From the IMG/VR virus record IMGVR_UViG_3300009159_006334, positions 1 through 52,868 of that record: 52,868 nt of DNA. One strand, written 5' to 3'. The translations under genes were made by a program, and so were the position numbers. Of this stretch, positions 25,425-33,954 are shown one piece after another. Position 1 is the first letter of the stretch; every line of letters begins with the position of its first letter. The stretch comes from a virus. Below the pieces are notes generated by a model. That model made no database searches. It was not told the origin of the DNA and saw only the letters and a program-made list of their open reading frames with translations.

Positions 25425-26395
25425 TAAATAAAAATTCCAAAATATTAATTACTGGTGGTTCGGGATTAGTGGGACAAAATTTAACCGAAAGATTACTTAG
25501 AGAGGGGTACACTAATCTAAGAGTTAACTTACATAAAAGAGGTGTTAGAACCGTTCATGATGGTGTTCATTACACGTATCATGATCTACAGGCGTATGAA
25601 GGATGTTTAACTGCAACAAAGGAAGTTGATATCGTATTTCATGCTGCTGCCTCTACATCTAATGCGGTTGATACTGTTGTTGACCCCTTAGCACATGTCA
25701 CACCAAATGTAGCAATGAATAACTTCCTAATTGATGCTAGTTGGAGAAATAAAATACAGCACTATATCTTTATTTCATCTAATACAGTTTATCCTCCAAA
25801 GGGTGATGAACCTGTTATTGAAACCGATTTCTTATTCGATGAGCCTTACCCTGTTTATTTTCCTGTGGGGTGGATGAAAAGGTATGCTGAAGTTCAGTGT
25901 GAGTTATACGGTAAGTATTTACCTGTTAAAATGAAATGTACTGTTGTTAGACCAGCTAACTTATTTGGCCCTCATGATAAATACGACTTTAATAAATGTC
26001 ATGTAACTCCAGCAACTATTCGCAAAGTAGCAGATAAAATGAATCCGATTCCTGTTTGGGGGGATGGAAGTGAGTTAAGAGATCTTTTATATATTGAAGA
26101 TTTTATAGAAGCATTACAAGTTATTATGGAAAATGAAGTTGAAATGTTTGAAGTATATAATGTTGGCTCAAATAAGGTATATTCAGTATTAGAAGTATTG
26201 GAGATAATGAAGGTAATTGCAAATTACAATGCTCCAACTGAATTTATTAGTGGTAAACCTTCTATGATACCGACACGTAAAATAAATTCAAATAAAATTA
26301 AAGAAAAACTAGGTTGGGAGGCAACAACAAGTCTTGAATCTGGTTTAAAAAACGCTTACAATTGGTATAAAGAAAATGAAAACGAATTCAAATAA
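25421..26395 (+). CDS. GDP-fucose-synthase-like SDR, catalytic Tyr position occupied by Val
   Basis: The 324-residue protein has GGSGLVG (12-18), VFHAAASTSN, and IFISSNTVYPPKGDEPV with the catalytic Ser. VVRPANLFGPHDKYDFNKCHVTPATIRK and VWGDGSELRDLLYIED are very close to the GDP-L-fucose synthase (GMER) substrate region. The active site reads Y145-F-P-V149-G-W-M-K153, so Val replaces Tyr at Lys minus 4. Either another Tyr serves as acid or the enzyme has changed function. The GMER-like body would fit supply of GDP-fucose to the fucosyltransferase-like proteins elsewhere in the window. Confidence 0.86.
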   Translation: MINKNSKILITGGSGLVGQNLTERLLREGYTNLRVNLHKRGVRTVHDGVHYTYHDLQAYEGCLTATKEVDIVFHAAASTSNAVDTVVDPLAHVTPNVAMNNFLIDASWRNKIQHYIFISSNTVYPPKGDEPVIETDFLFDEPYPVYFPVGWMKRYAEVQCELYGKYLPVKMKCTVVRPANLFGPHDKYDFNKCHVTPATIRKVADKMNPIPVWGDGSELRDLLYIEDFIEALQVIMENEVEMFEVYNVGSNKVYSVLEVLEIMKVIANYNAPTEFISGKPSMIPTRKINSNKIKEKLGWEATTSLESGLKNAYNWYKENENEFK

Positions 26396-27209
26396 AATAA
26401 CTAAAGGAATTGTATTTGGTGGTTGTTCTTTTACATGGGGACAGGGCCTTTACTACTATTCTAATTTAGAGACTTTAAAAGAACCTCTACCTGATTGCTA
26501 TGATAGTAAGTTAGTTACTGATGCTCATAAGCGATATGGTGCAACATTAAGATATCCAAGACTTGTGGCAAATCATTTTAATACTTTTGAAGTATGTATG
26601 TTACAAAACGGTGGATCCGAAGAAACTACTTTTGATTATTTGAGAAAAGTATTTGGCTTAGAAGAAAACTGTGATCATTTATTTACTGAATCATTATCTT
26701 TTAGTGAGCTTGAATATATTATAATACAAACTTCACAGCCTAATAGAAATTCTTTTACTTATACTTTAGATGGTAGTCAGCATTACTACAAAATAGATTC
26801 GCCAGAAACAAAAGACCTCTTTTACAAATGGCTAAGTCAAGAAAAAATAGAGTTTGAAGATTGGTACTCGAGTCATGTTAAAAGTGTATTTAATCAGTTA
26901 AAAGAAAACATGTTTTTTTACGAATCTAAAGGAATAAAGACATTATTTCTTAATTGGGAAGAAGATTATTCGTCTTTAATCAAAGAAGATACTTACATGT
27001 CAGAAAGATTTATATCTTTAGAGTATAGAGGTAAGAATTACGAATGTATTCGCCATTTAATGGATGAAAATAAACACTTAACCATTAATAGCGATTACGA
27101 ACATTTTGAAATACCTCCTACCGATCATCACCCTTCAAAAGAATGTCATGAAGTTATGGCTACAAACATTATAAAAAAAATAAACAACAATGGAAAAAAA
27201 CTTATATAA
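26376..27209 (+). CDS. SGNH-like hydrolase, GCSFTWG subtype
   Basis: The 277-residue protein begins after a short basic leader with IVFGGCSFTWGQG (G16, C17, S18). QNGGSEETTFDYL follows in the region of the block II/III residues. The C-terminal DHHPSKECHEVMATNII holds the Asp-His pair (around 250-252). It belongs to the same broad class as 18408-19148 and is a little longer. Its 5' end overlaps the fucose-synthase-like gene by 20 nt and its 3' end overlaps the TPP beta gene by 20 nt. Confidence 0.7.
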   Translation: MKTNSNKITKGIVFGGCSFTWGQGLYYYSNLETLKEPLPDCYDSKLVTDAHKRYGATLRYPRLVANHFNTFEVCMLQNGGSEETTFDYLRKVFGLEENCDHLFTESLSFSELEYIIIQTSQPNRNSFTYTLDGSQHYYKIDSPETKDLFYKWLSQEKIEFEDWYSSHVKSVFNQLKENMFFYESKGIKTLFLNWEEDYSSLIKEDTYMSERFISLEYRGKNYECIRHLMDENKHLTINSDYEHFEIPPTDHHPSKECHEVMATNIIKKINNNGKKLI

Positions 27210-27726
27210 AAATGCGCTCCTAAACTCAATGACTTATTTGGGTCAACAGCAAGATACTGTTTTCATAGGTCAACAAGTTCTTTGGCAAGGTAATCCAATG
27301 AGTACTACTCTAGTTGAAGTTCCTAAAGATAAATTAATTGAATTGCCAGTAATGGAAGAATCTCAAATGGGAATATCTTTAGGAATGGCTATGGCAGGTA
27401 AATTTGTTATAACCTTTTATCCAAGATGGGACTTTTTAATCTGTGCAACGAATCAATTAGTAAATCATGTAGATAAGATAGTGTTAATGAGCAAGGGTGA
27501 GTGGAAATCCAACATTATTATTCGCTTAGGTAAAGGATCGGATAAGCCTTTAGATCCAGGACATCAACATAAAGGAAACTACTTAGAAGAATTTAAATCT
27601 ATGTGTCCAAATATTACTTTTTGGAATTTAGATAAGCCGGATAATATTGAAGAAACTTATAAAACTGTTTATGCGTCGGGCGGGATGCATATTATTATAG
27701 AGTATCCTGAGCTATACTACGCTTAA
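27190..27726 (+). CDS. Thiamine-diphosphate enzyme beta subunit (E1-beta/transketolase-Pyr-like)
   Basis: The 178-residue protein matches the pyrimidine-binding half of E1-beta enzymes. ELPVMEESQMGISLGMAMAG (51-70) contains the Glu that activates TPP (E56 or E57), and NQLVNHVDKI (88-97) matches the NHAAK helix. It lacks the C-terminal transketolase-C domain normally present in E1-beta (about 325 residues). It should pair with the alpha protein at 20676-21308, nearly 6 kb upstream in the same operon. It ends the plus-strand block: its TAA is directly followed by the reverse-strand stop of 27727-28131. Confidence 0.82.
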   Translation: MEKNLYKNALLNSMTYLGQQQDTVFIGQQVLWQGNPMSTTLVEVPKDKLIELPVMEESQMGISLGMAMAGKFVITFYPRWDFLICATNQLVNHVDKIVLMSKGEWKSNIIIRLGKGSDKPLDPGHQHKGNYLEEFKSMCPNITFWNLDKPDNIEETYKTVYASGGMHIIIEYPELYYA

Positions 27727-28131
27727 TTACCAACTAATTTCCCAATCTTTAAATTCAGCAGCTAGACAGTCAATTTTATAGTCTTTTCTACCTCCTACTA
27801 TTTCTTGTATTTTGTTTTTTGCAGTATTTCTAATACCGTTAATACCATGTGTTAATGCTAAATTAGATGGTCCTGCAGTTCCTGCTCTTACTGCTGACTC
27901 ATTATGCCAGATATGAGCGTTCATTTGAGATAATACTACAATCGCTCTAATAGTTTCTGCATTAATGGGGGTAATACTACTATCAAGACATATCTGTATA
28001 TCATGAACGATGTCTGCTATTTCTTGTGCATACTCTTCCTTATGTTCAGGTATTTTGACTTCTTTTAACTGTGAAATACTTAATCTATCGATTAATTCAG
28101 CCAATGTTGGTAGGTATTTTCTATTTTCCAT
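27727..28131 (-). CDS. Conserved phage helical protein, unknown function
   Basis: The 134-residue protein starts YLPTLAELIDRLSISQLK, has HKEEYAQEIADIVHDI, and then IRAIVVLSQMNAHIWHNES and THGINGIRNTAKNKI. It closes with DYKIDCLAAEF. I recognise the pattern from marine phage sugar islands, where it accompanies glycosyltransferases, but no biochemical role is known. It is all-helical, with a central conserved HxW-N-E segment. It is the last gene of the operon that starts at 40762, 11 nt after the radical SAM gene, and converges with the plus-strand operon. Confidence 0.65.
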   Translation of the reverse strand: MENRKYLPTLAELIDRLSISQLKEVKIPEHKEEYAQEIADIVHDIQICLDSSITPINAETIRAIVVLSQMNAHIWHNESAVRAGTAGPSNLALTHGINGIRNTAKNKIQEIVGGRKDYKIDCLAAEFKDWEISW

Positions 28132-28142
28132 ATTATAATTTA

Positions 28143-29312
28143 TTACAAATAATTAAATTCAGTTAAATAATCATGTATGCTTAATCCTCTAATATAATCA
28201 ATACTTTTGATATAATCAACGAAATCGCTGTAAAAAATTGAATAATCTTTACTTAATTCGCTAGATAATCGCTTTGCCTTATCTTCTGGTAGTTTTTCTA
28301 AAGGCACTTCTCCTTTAAATAGACTTGCATGTAAGTATTCTGGCCAATACACGTAGTTGTGTTCTATTTTAAAGCCTTTTTGTGTGAAGTATTCGTAGAA
28401 ATTTCCTACATTATGCACATTTAAAGCACTTATTGTTTGAGTAACTCTTATATCAAAGGAATTTCCATTTAATAAGTCTAAATTAGTTTCAGTAACGTCG
28501 AACTTAGATGGATATCTTATATACTCATTTCTTTTTCCTAAGTCGTCGATAGATACGTTTAATTGAACGTTTTTAAATTGTTTCCACAGTTCTATAACTT
28601 TAGGCGTAATTAAAGTTAGATTAATGCTATATAATAACCTTATTTTGCTATTTAATCCCAAGTCGCAAAGTTTTTGTAGAAAGTACAGGTGTTCTTTAAT
28701 TAGCATCGGTTCTCCCCCGTTTATGTATATCTCCTCAAGGTTTTTCGCATTATCTAACAACTCATCGTACCATTTTATATCTTTGTACCAAGTACTAAAG
28801 CTCTTATCAATAGAATAGAAGCCAGATTGAAATTTTTCAGGCAATTCTGCTACATCTTCATTCCATTTGGTACTACTCATTGGATTACACGTTAAACATT
28901 TTAAGTTACAAACATTTCCAATCCGTAATTCAACTACTTTATAATCTAATTGCTTTAATGCACCGTCTTTATTGACCATTTCCTGAAGTTCTTCTAAGCT
29001 ATGTTGATACTTTTCATTTTCGTACATTCTTTTACTTATTCCTCCTGCTCTTTCTAATTTATAACAGCCTGCACACTCTTTAGGTTCTTCTCCACTTAAC
29101 ATTTTAACTCTTACGCCACAGAAGTTTTTTGAATTAGAGATTTGACTTAAAGTCTCTCGTCCTAGTATATTTAAATCTTCATTCTTAGAAAAGGAGAAGC
29201 CATTTGACATGTCTGATTGACAGCAGGGTGTAACAACGCCGTTAGGATGCGTTGCTAAGTGTATAAAAGGTAGTACACACGCTTTAGTCTTATTTAAATC
29301 TTGTTCCACCAC
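28143..29312 (-). CDS. Radical SAM protein with N-terminal twitch-like Cys cluster
   Basis: The 389-residue protein has core ligands C135, C139 and C142 in NVCNLKCLTC and the GGEP-type loop in EEIYINGGEPML. It also has IRLLYSINLTL and QLNVSIDDLGKRNEYIRYP in the barrel. N-terminal cysteines C12 (CVLPF), C30/C31 (TPCCQSD) and C80/C83 (ECAGCYK) form a likely auxiliary cluster site. It overlaps the end of the interrupted radical SAM gene upstream by 19 nt and is the last of five radical SAM genes in this operon. Substrate unknown. Confidence 0.88.
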   Translation of the reverse strand: MVEQDLNKTKACVLPFIHLATHPNGVVTPCCQSDMSNGFSFSKNEDLNILGRETLSQISNSKNFCGVRVKMLSGEEPKECAGCYKLERAGGISKRMYENEKYQHSLEELQEMVNKDGALKQLDYKVVELRIGNVCNLKCLTCNPMSSTKWNEDVAELPEKFQSGFYSIDKSFSTWYKDIKWYDELLDNAKNLEEIYINGGEPMLIKEHLYFLQKLCDLGLNSKIRLLYSINLTLITPKVIELWKQFKNVQLNVSIDDLGKRNEYIRYPSKFDVTETNLDLLNGNSFDIRVTQTISALNVHNVGNFYEYFTQKGFKIEHNYVYWPEYLHASLFKGEVPLEKLPEDKAKRLSSELSKDYSIFYSDFVDYIKSIDYIRGLSIHDYLTEFNYL

Positions 29313-29962
29313 TCAATTAATGCTTTATTTTGTGAAAATATCTTTTCGATAACCCCTTTATTATCTCTAAACGCATCTACAAATTCAATTCTTTGTTTAC
29401 CTGCTTTAATTCCTTCACGATAATCTGTAAACTGTTCTTCAAAAGTTTTTTTATTCTTTAAATTTAAAATTGCATCGTAATATATGCCTGTTTTAACATG
29501 GTCTAAGATATCATCTAAGATAGGCTCTAGAATTGGTCTAGGAATCATCAAAGGTGACATTATAATGGAGCTATCAAAAGCAAATGTCGTTTTAATTAAA
29601 GTATTTACATTTAACTCTTTAGATAGATCGTATAAATCCTTAATTGAAAATAACCCTGGAGATGTAATCGTTAAATCAAAGGTAATTCCGTATGAACCGT
29701 AAAGGTCGTTCAAAAATAAGCCCTGTTTAAAGTTATCTAACCAATTATCCCATTTAATTCCATGTCTAACATACTCTACTATCTCTCCTGTACCGTCTAT
29801 ACTCGCACAAACTTGTACGTCTTTAAAATGAGGTAGTAGATCGTAAAGGTTTTGACCTTTGAAACTAATTCTACTTAGGTTAGTGTTGTATCTAATTGTA
29901 ACATTCTTTGATTGACCATTATCAACTAAGTACTTCATTACTTCCCAATGTATGTCCCACAT
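29294..29962 (-). CDS. C-terminal part of a radical SAM gene interrupted by in-frame TGA
   Basis: This 222-codon frame is the direct, same-frame continuation of 29981-30595 after one TGA and six more codons (VGGEPL). It encodes the rest of the radical SAM barrel: MWDIHWEVMKYLVDNG, TIRYNTNLSRISF, and VQVCASIDGTGEIVEYVRHG. It has no cluster-binding cysteines of its own, so alone it cannot be a radical SAM enzyme. The ATG at 29962 could allow reinitiation. If the TGA were read through or corrected to TGG, a single protein of about 433 residues would result. Confidence 0.75.
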   Translation of the reverse strand: MWDIHWEVMKYLVDNGQSKNVTIRYNTNLSRISFKGQNLYDLLPHFKDVQVCASIDGTGEIVEYVRHGIKWDNWLDNFKQGLFLNDLYGSYGITFDLTITSPGLFSIKDLYDLSKELNVNTLIKTTFAFDSSIIMSPLMIPRPILEPILDDILDHVKTGIYYDAILNLKNKKTFEEQFTDYREGIKAGKQRIEFVDAFRDNKGVIEKIFSQNKALIEWWNKI

Positions 29963-29980
29963 TAAAGGCTCACCTCCTAC

Positions 29981-30595
29981 TCAATAAATCTCTTCTATTG
30001 AACCATCTTTTACTGCATTCCACAATTCAACCTCCGTAACTTCTTCTTTAAACTTTTTGAACTTGTCTTGGTTTATTTTACTATAAAAGGGTTCTCTTTT
30101 TTCATCAACTCCCATAATCTTTCTCTCTGCTTCCCATTGTGAACTTAGTAAATCACCACACATTCTACATTTAAAGTTACATAGATTACTTATCCTATAG
30201 TCAAATGAAATTGGTTTCATCGTTGTAAAGCCATTTTCATCTGTCTTTTCAAATATCTCGTCAACTTTATGTGGAAATAGCTTTTTAGTAAAATAGTCTT
30301 TATAGGTATTAATATTTAAAATCTGCTCATTACAGACTTGACATTGTGAAATAGATTCTCCCTGCATTATTCTCTTCCTAAGATCCATCATATAGGTACT
30401 ATTCCAATGTTCCTCTAATGATTTAGGATTAAATGTAGAATCAATGTCTGGATTCTCTAAGTCTAAGTATTGTTTAATATAATCAGCCTTTTCTCTACTA
30501 GCACAACATAAACGTCTTTCACCTTGAGGAGACAAATAAGTATGTGTCCAAGGTGCTACACAGAAGTAGGGACTTAGTTGGTCAGGTTTATTCAT
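29981..30595 (-). CDS. N-terminal part of a radical SAM gene interrupted by in-frame TGA
   Basis: The 204-residue product has the auxiliary cysteines C12 (FCVAPW), C30/C31 (LCCASRE) and C85/C88 (QCQVC), and the core triad C139, C143, C146 in CNFKCRMC. It stops at a TGA (29983-29981) right after SIEEIY, exactly where the reading EIYWVGGEPL is expected. A TGG-to-TGA change at one Trp codon explains it. The truncated product lacks most of the SAM barrel. It may be a true nonsense mutation, a sequencing error or programmed readthrough; the sequence alone cannot decide. Confidence 0.78.
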   Translation of the reverse strand: MNKPDQLSPYFCVAPWTHTYLSPQGERRLCCASREKADYIKQYLDLENPDIDSTFNPKSLEEHWNSTYMMDLRKRIMQGESISQCQVCNEQILNINTYKDYFTKKLFPHKVDEIFEKTDENGFTTMKPISFDYRISNLCNFKCRMCGDLLSSQWEAERKIMGVDEKREPFYSKINQDKFKKFKEEVTEVELWNAVKDGSIEEIY

Positions 30596-31808
30596 TAAAA
30601 AACTTAAAAAGTGAGGGATAGTCTTCTTTTATAATATCATATGTGCTTTCGTCTCTTACATAATCAAAGAAAGTAAAGTTTCTATACTCTGCTTTAATCT
30701 CATCGTCGCTATAATCCTTACTCCACATAAATCTTAGTACTGAATCAATATCGCTCTGATATCTTCCCCAGTCATAAATTCTCCACTTATCCTCTATTCT
30801 CTGTTTTTCACTATTAGGTAGTACTGCGATAGACATATGGTTAGGATAATGTATTATATTATTCCATATTTTAAATTCTGGAGTATTTTGCTTAACCCAA
30901 TCGTGAAATTCTGGTAATCTATAAGCATTTACCCAACTTATAGTATAGGTGTAATTAAATCCTACACCTGGTTTATTTAACTTCTTGTAAAAATCATAAT
31001 ACCTAAGGCAGTTAGCTTTAGTTTCTTCCCAAATACCATTCTTTCTCAAGTATTCGTACATCTTACCTATTCCGTCTACACTTAATCCAATTCCTACCGC
31101 TTTAAAATTAGTACAGATTTTGCTGAGTAATTCTTCGTTAAAAATAGAACCGTTAGAAGACATTGCTATATCAATATTCTTACTATATCCCTTCTCTACT
31201 AAAAACTCTAATACTGTTTTCCACTTCTCAATGTAAAAAGGTTCTCCTCCTACAATTTCAAGCCTTTTAACTTTTTGTCCCCAATCATCTAAGTTGTTCA
31301 AGAATATACTTTCACTACCTCCAGGTTGACCATAAGGCATTAAAAACTTATGTACATAGTCGTTAGTACCTACAGGAACTTCTGGTAGGTTATTTATCTC
31401 TTTTTGCCATTGAGTACTATGTGATGTACCGCAACTTCTACACTTTAAATTACAAGCATTACTTATAATAATTTGATAGTCTATTGGATACTCGTTAACA
31501 GTTTCTGTATTAACTTCAAGTCCTTGACTACTAAAAATATCATTGTAAATTTGTCTCTTACTCTTATAGCCATTAGACTCATCTACCCAACAAGTCTCGC
31601 ATCCTTTAGGTTTTTCTCCTTTTAAAAACTGTTCTCTCAAATCATTCATATAATCACTATGAAAAATATCTTTCACAGAATCATTTTGAACATAGAATAA
31701 CGAACCATCTTCCTTTTGGATATTGCCTTTGTAAATACAGCAGGGTCTAGCAGATCCATTTGGATCGTTAGAGAACCCTGCCCACGGTAATTTACATATA
31801 CTACTCAT
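30588..31808 (-). CDS. Radical SAM protein with N-terminal twitch-like Cys cluster
   Basis: The 406-residue protein has core cysteines C119, C123 and C126 in NACNLKCRSC. The SAM-binding loop is LEIVGGEPFYIEKW, followed by IAMSSNGSIF and GIGLSVDGIGKMYEYLRKNG. N-terminal ligands are C5 (ICKLPW), C23/C24 (RPCCIYKG) and C70/C73 (GCETCW). The layout is the same as in the interrupted neighbour. It overlaps that gene by 8 nt and the upstream radical SAM gene by 8 nt, so the three are translated together. Confidence 0.88.
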   Translation of the reverse strand: MSSICKLPWAGFSNDPNGSARPCCIYKGNIQKEDGSLFYVQNDSVKDIFHSDYMNDLREQFLKGEKPKGCETCWVDESNGYKSKRQIYNDIFSSQGLEVNTETVNEYPIDYQIIISNACNLKCRSCGTSHSTQWQKEINNLPEVPVGTNDYVHKFLMPYGQPGGSESIFLNNLDDWGQKVKRLEIVGGEPFYIEKWKTVLEFLVEKGYSKNIDIAMSSNGSIFNEELLSKICTNFKAVGIGLSVDGIGKMYEYLRKNGIWEETKANCLRYYDFYKKLNKPGVGFNYTYTISWVNAYRLPEFHDWVKQNTPEFKIWNNIIHYPNHMSIAVLPNSEKQRIEDKWRIYDWGRYQSDIDSVLRFMWSKDYSDDEIKAEYRNFTFFDYVRDESTYDIIKEDYPSLFKFFNE

Positions 31809-33372
31809 TGTTCTTAATAAAGTTTAACATTTCATCTTGTTGATCTGGTTCAATAAAGTCTTGAGCGCCTGGATTTGCCCATTGTGGGTTTAGTATCCAT
31901 CCTTCTTTCTTGGCTGTCTCCATTACTTCAGTAACATACTTGTTTGATTTGCCATCATCACCATCAACAAGTTCTTTAATAGGTGCTATATTTGTTATAG
32001 GAATTGAATCCCACCACTCCTTAAGCATAGGAAACGTTTCAATAAAGTTTTTATTTCTTCTAATATCGTATTGAGTATAAAAAGACTTAAAGTCTCTTTC
32101 TCTAGATTCTAAAGAAGAAGTGTGGTTATGTCCAGTTTCAATTTGTCTGATATAAGATACCATTCTCATCATTCCATCTCTTTCCCAATCTTGAAAATAG
32201 TTTGCACCTCCGTCATAGTTATCTAGTATCCACTTTTCAATATGATTTGCTCTCTCCTCTCTAACATGTTTAGGTAGGGTTACTATTGATTGAAAGGAAG
32301 GAAAGCGTAATATGTTAAATGAGCAATGAGGTGAAGGAGTTTTATACTCTCTTTTTAACCTTAGAATTTCATCCATAAAGTCAGTAATAGAAAATAAGCA
32401 TAATGCGTTAATTGTCATCATACAGTTTATAGATTTTACATTACCCTCCTTTAGCATCCTTTCTACATTACCTATCCACTTTTCCCACTTTAAACCGTCT
32501 CTGATATATTCAGCATGTGCACCAAAAGATTCACAGCTAGTATATAAATGAAAGCTTTTAATATTATGACTTGCTTTTAATAGTTCTTCAAATAATTCAT
32601 CTTTCTGTCCTAAATTAGAATTAACTGCAAAGTCAACTGCGCAATCTTTATGATTTTCCCACCATTTCATTAACTTCCAAAAGTCTTGAGACATAGTAGG
32701 TTCACCTCCTGTTACTCTTAGCTCTCTTAATGAGTGTTGTAACTCTGCTTCCCACCATTTCCAAAAAGCTTCGATATAAGGATTACCTTCGTTCTTTTTA
32801 CCGTAAGGTAATGAGTGAGATCCATCATGTTGAAAGGCTGCTGCACCGTCACTTACTAAGTTTTGATAGGCTCCATTCTTTTTAATATCGTTTTGCCATG
32901 TAGTACTAAAAGAAGCATTACAATAAGAGCATGCGAAATTGCAGTTAGGATCAAAAGCTATTTCTAGTGTTTTTAAATCTACATCTTCTGTCCAACTTAA
33001 TTTAGTTTTAGCTTCTAATAGCTCTTCGTCAGAATAGATAACGGATTTATAGACTCTATCTGAAACTTTATCAGGTCCTAGATCTTCTATCTTCCAACAG
33101 TAATCACATTCCTTAGGTCTTTCACCTTCTAGCATTTGCTTTCTAACAAGCTTCTTATATTGAGTATTGTGAATTGCTTTATAGCTCATAGCTACCTCTT
33201 CTAAAGGTATTTGGTGTGCTGGCGGATGGTGACAGCTAGCGTTTGTTCCATTGCCTAGCCAAATAGTTGCATTATACCATTTTGCTCCACAAAAAGATGG
33301 CGAAACAGAGTTAATTGCTCTATCTCTATACTCTGTATAGCTTTCGTTATCTTTTTTTGCGTAAACTCCCAT
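31801..33372 (-). CDS. Radical SAM protein, CHHP subtype
   Basis: The 523-residue protein is the longest radical SAM here. Core ligands are C144, C148 and C151 in NCNFACSYC; the loop is LRVTGGEPTMS. The N-terminus has C28 (FCGAKW), then C47-H48-H49-P (SCHHPPAHQIPLEEV) in place of the CC pair, and C89/C92 (ECDYCW). The Cys-His-His change suggests a different metal site. The long C-terminal extension (after about residue 400) ends acidic. It starts 3 nt after the stop of the LamG-like gene. Confidence 0.87.
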   Translation of the reverse strand: MGVYAKKDNESYTEYRDRAINSVSPSFCGAKWYNATIWLGNGTNASCHHPPAHQIPLEEVAMSYKAIHNTQYKKLVRKQMLEGERPKECDYCWKIEDLGPDKVSDRVYKSVIYSDEELLEAKTKLSWTEDVDLKTLEIAFDPNCNFACSYCNASFSTTWQNDIKKNGAYQNLVSDGAAAFQHDGSHSLPYGKKNEGNPYIEAFWKWWEAELQHSLRELRVTGGEPTMSQDFWKLMKWWENHKDCAVDFAVNSNLGQKDELFEELLKASHNIKSFHLYTSCESFGAHAEYIRDGLKWEKWIGNVERMLKEGNVKSINCMMTINALCLFSITDFMDEILRLKREYKTPSPHCSFNILRFPSFQSIVTLPKHVREERANHIEKWILDNYDGGANYFQDWERDGMMRMVSYIRQIETGHNHTSSLESRERDFKSFYTQYDIRRNKNFIETFPMLKEWWDSIPITNIAPIKELVDGDDGKSNKYVTEVMETAKKEGWILNPQWANPGAQDFIEPDQQDEMLNFIKNNE

Positions 33373-33375
33373 ATT

Positions 33376-33954
33376 TTATATTTTATGTAGAAAATTACAA
33401 TTTCCTGTTTTATCAAAACTCTTATTATGAATAAAAACATCAAAGTCATGCTCTGATATTACTTTACTATCTCTTGTTATTACTAATTTATATAAGATTA
33501 CATCTAGATAGTTTAAATTAAATCCGTTTTTAGGAAAATTACCTGCTCCAAATACTAAATGAGAATTTTTATCGCTGTCTAGTTTACTTTCCAGGGTAAG
33601 GTTATATACCGTAACTCCATTAAGAGAAATTCCTAATTGATTCTTAACCTTAACTATTTTTAAATCATACTTTATTCCAGGTTCCCATATATAATCAATA
33701 AACTTACAGATTGTTTCACCATTACAAGTATAGAGAAAGGATATTCCGTATTGCTCAAAATCAAAGCCTAAGTAGGAAGGTAGTTTTGCAAAAAGACTAG
33801 ATTTTTCTGTAATCGGTTTAATTAATTCAAAAACTAAATGAAACATAAAATTTCCCTCGTAATCAAAAATCTTATTAGCAGGATTATCTATAAAATTATC
33901 TACCAGGTTATCAGGCCACATTGCCCATGGATTACCCTTTTCTATTCTTAACAT
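33376..33954 (-). CDS. LamG/concanavalin A-like beta-sandwich protein
   Basis: The 192-residue protein shows a run of beta strands typical of a concanavalin A-like fold. These are NFMFHLVFELI, SYLGFDFEQYGISFLYTC, KYDLKIVKVKNQLGISLNGV and YLDVILYKLVI. There is no catalytic signature of a glycoside hydrolase, so sugar or peptide binding is more likely. It lies between the two CHHP-type radical SAM genes, overlapping the upstream one by 23 nt. Two nearby GT7 proteins also carry LamG-like domains. A shared scaffold or substrate-binding role across the operon is an inference. Confidence 0.6.
   Translation of the reverse strand: MLRIEKGNPWAMWPDNLVDNFIDNPANKIFDYEGNFMFHLVFELIKPITEKSSLFAKLPSYLGFDFEQYGISFLYTCNGETICKFIDYIWEPGIKYDLKIVKVKNQLGISLNGVTVYNLTLESKLDSDKNSHLVFGAGNFPKNGFNLNYLDVILYKLVITRDSKVISEHDFDVFIHNKSFDKTGNCNFLHKI

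Noticed and set aside
29981-29983. Genome-wide reassignment of UGA to tryptophan
   Set aside because: TGA serves as the normal stop at several ATGA overlaps (for example 5230-5232, 5664-5666, 20677-20679, 25422-25424, 36750-36752), and Trp is otherwise encoded by TGG.
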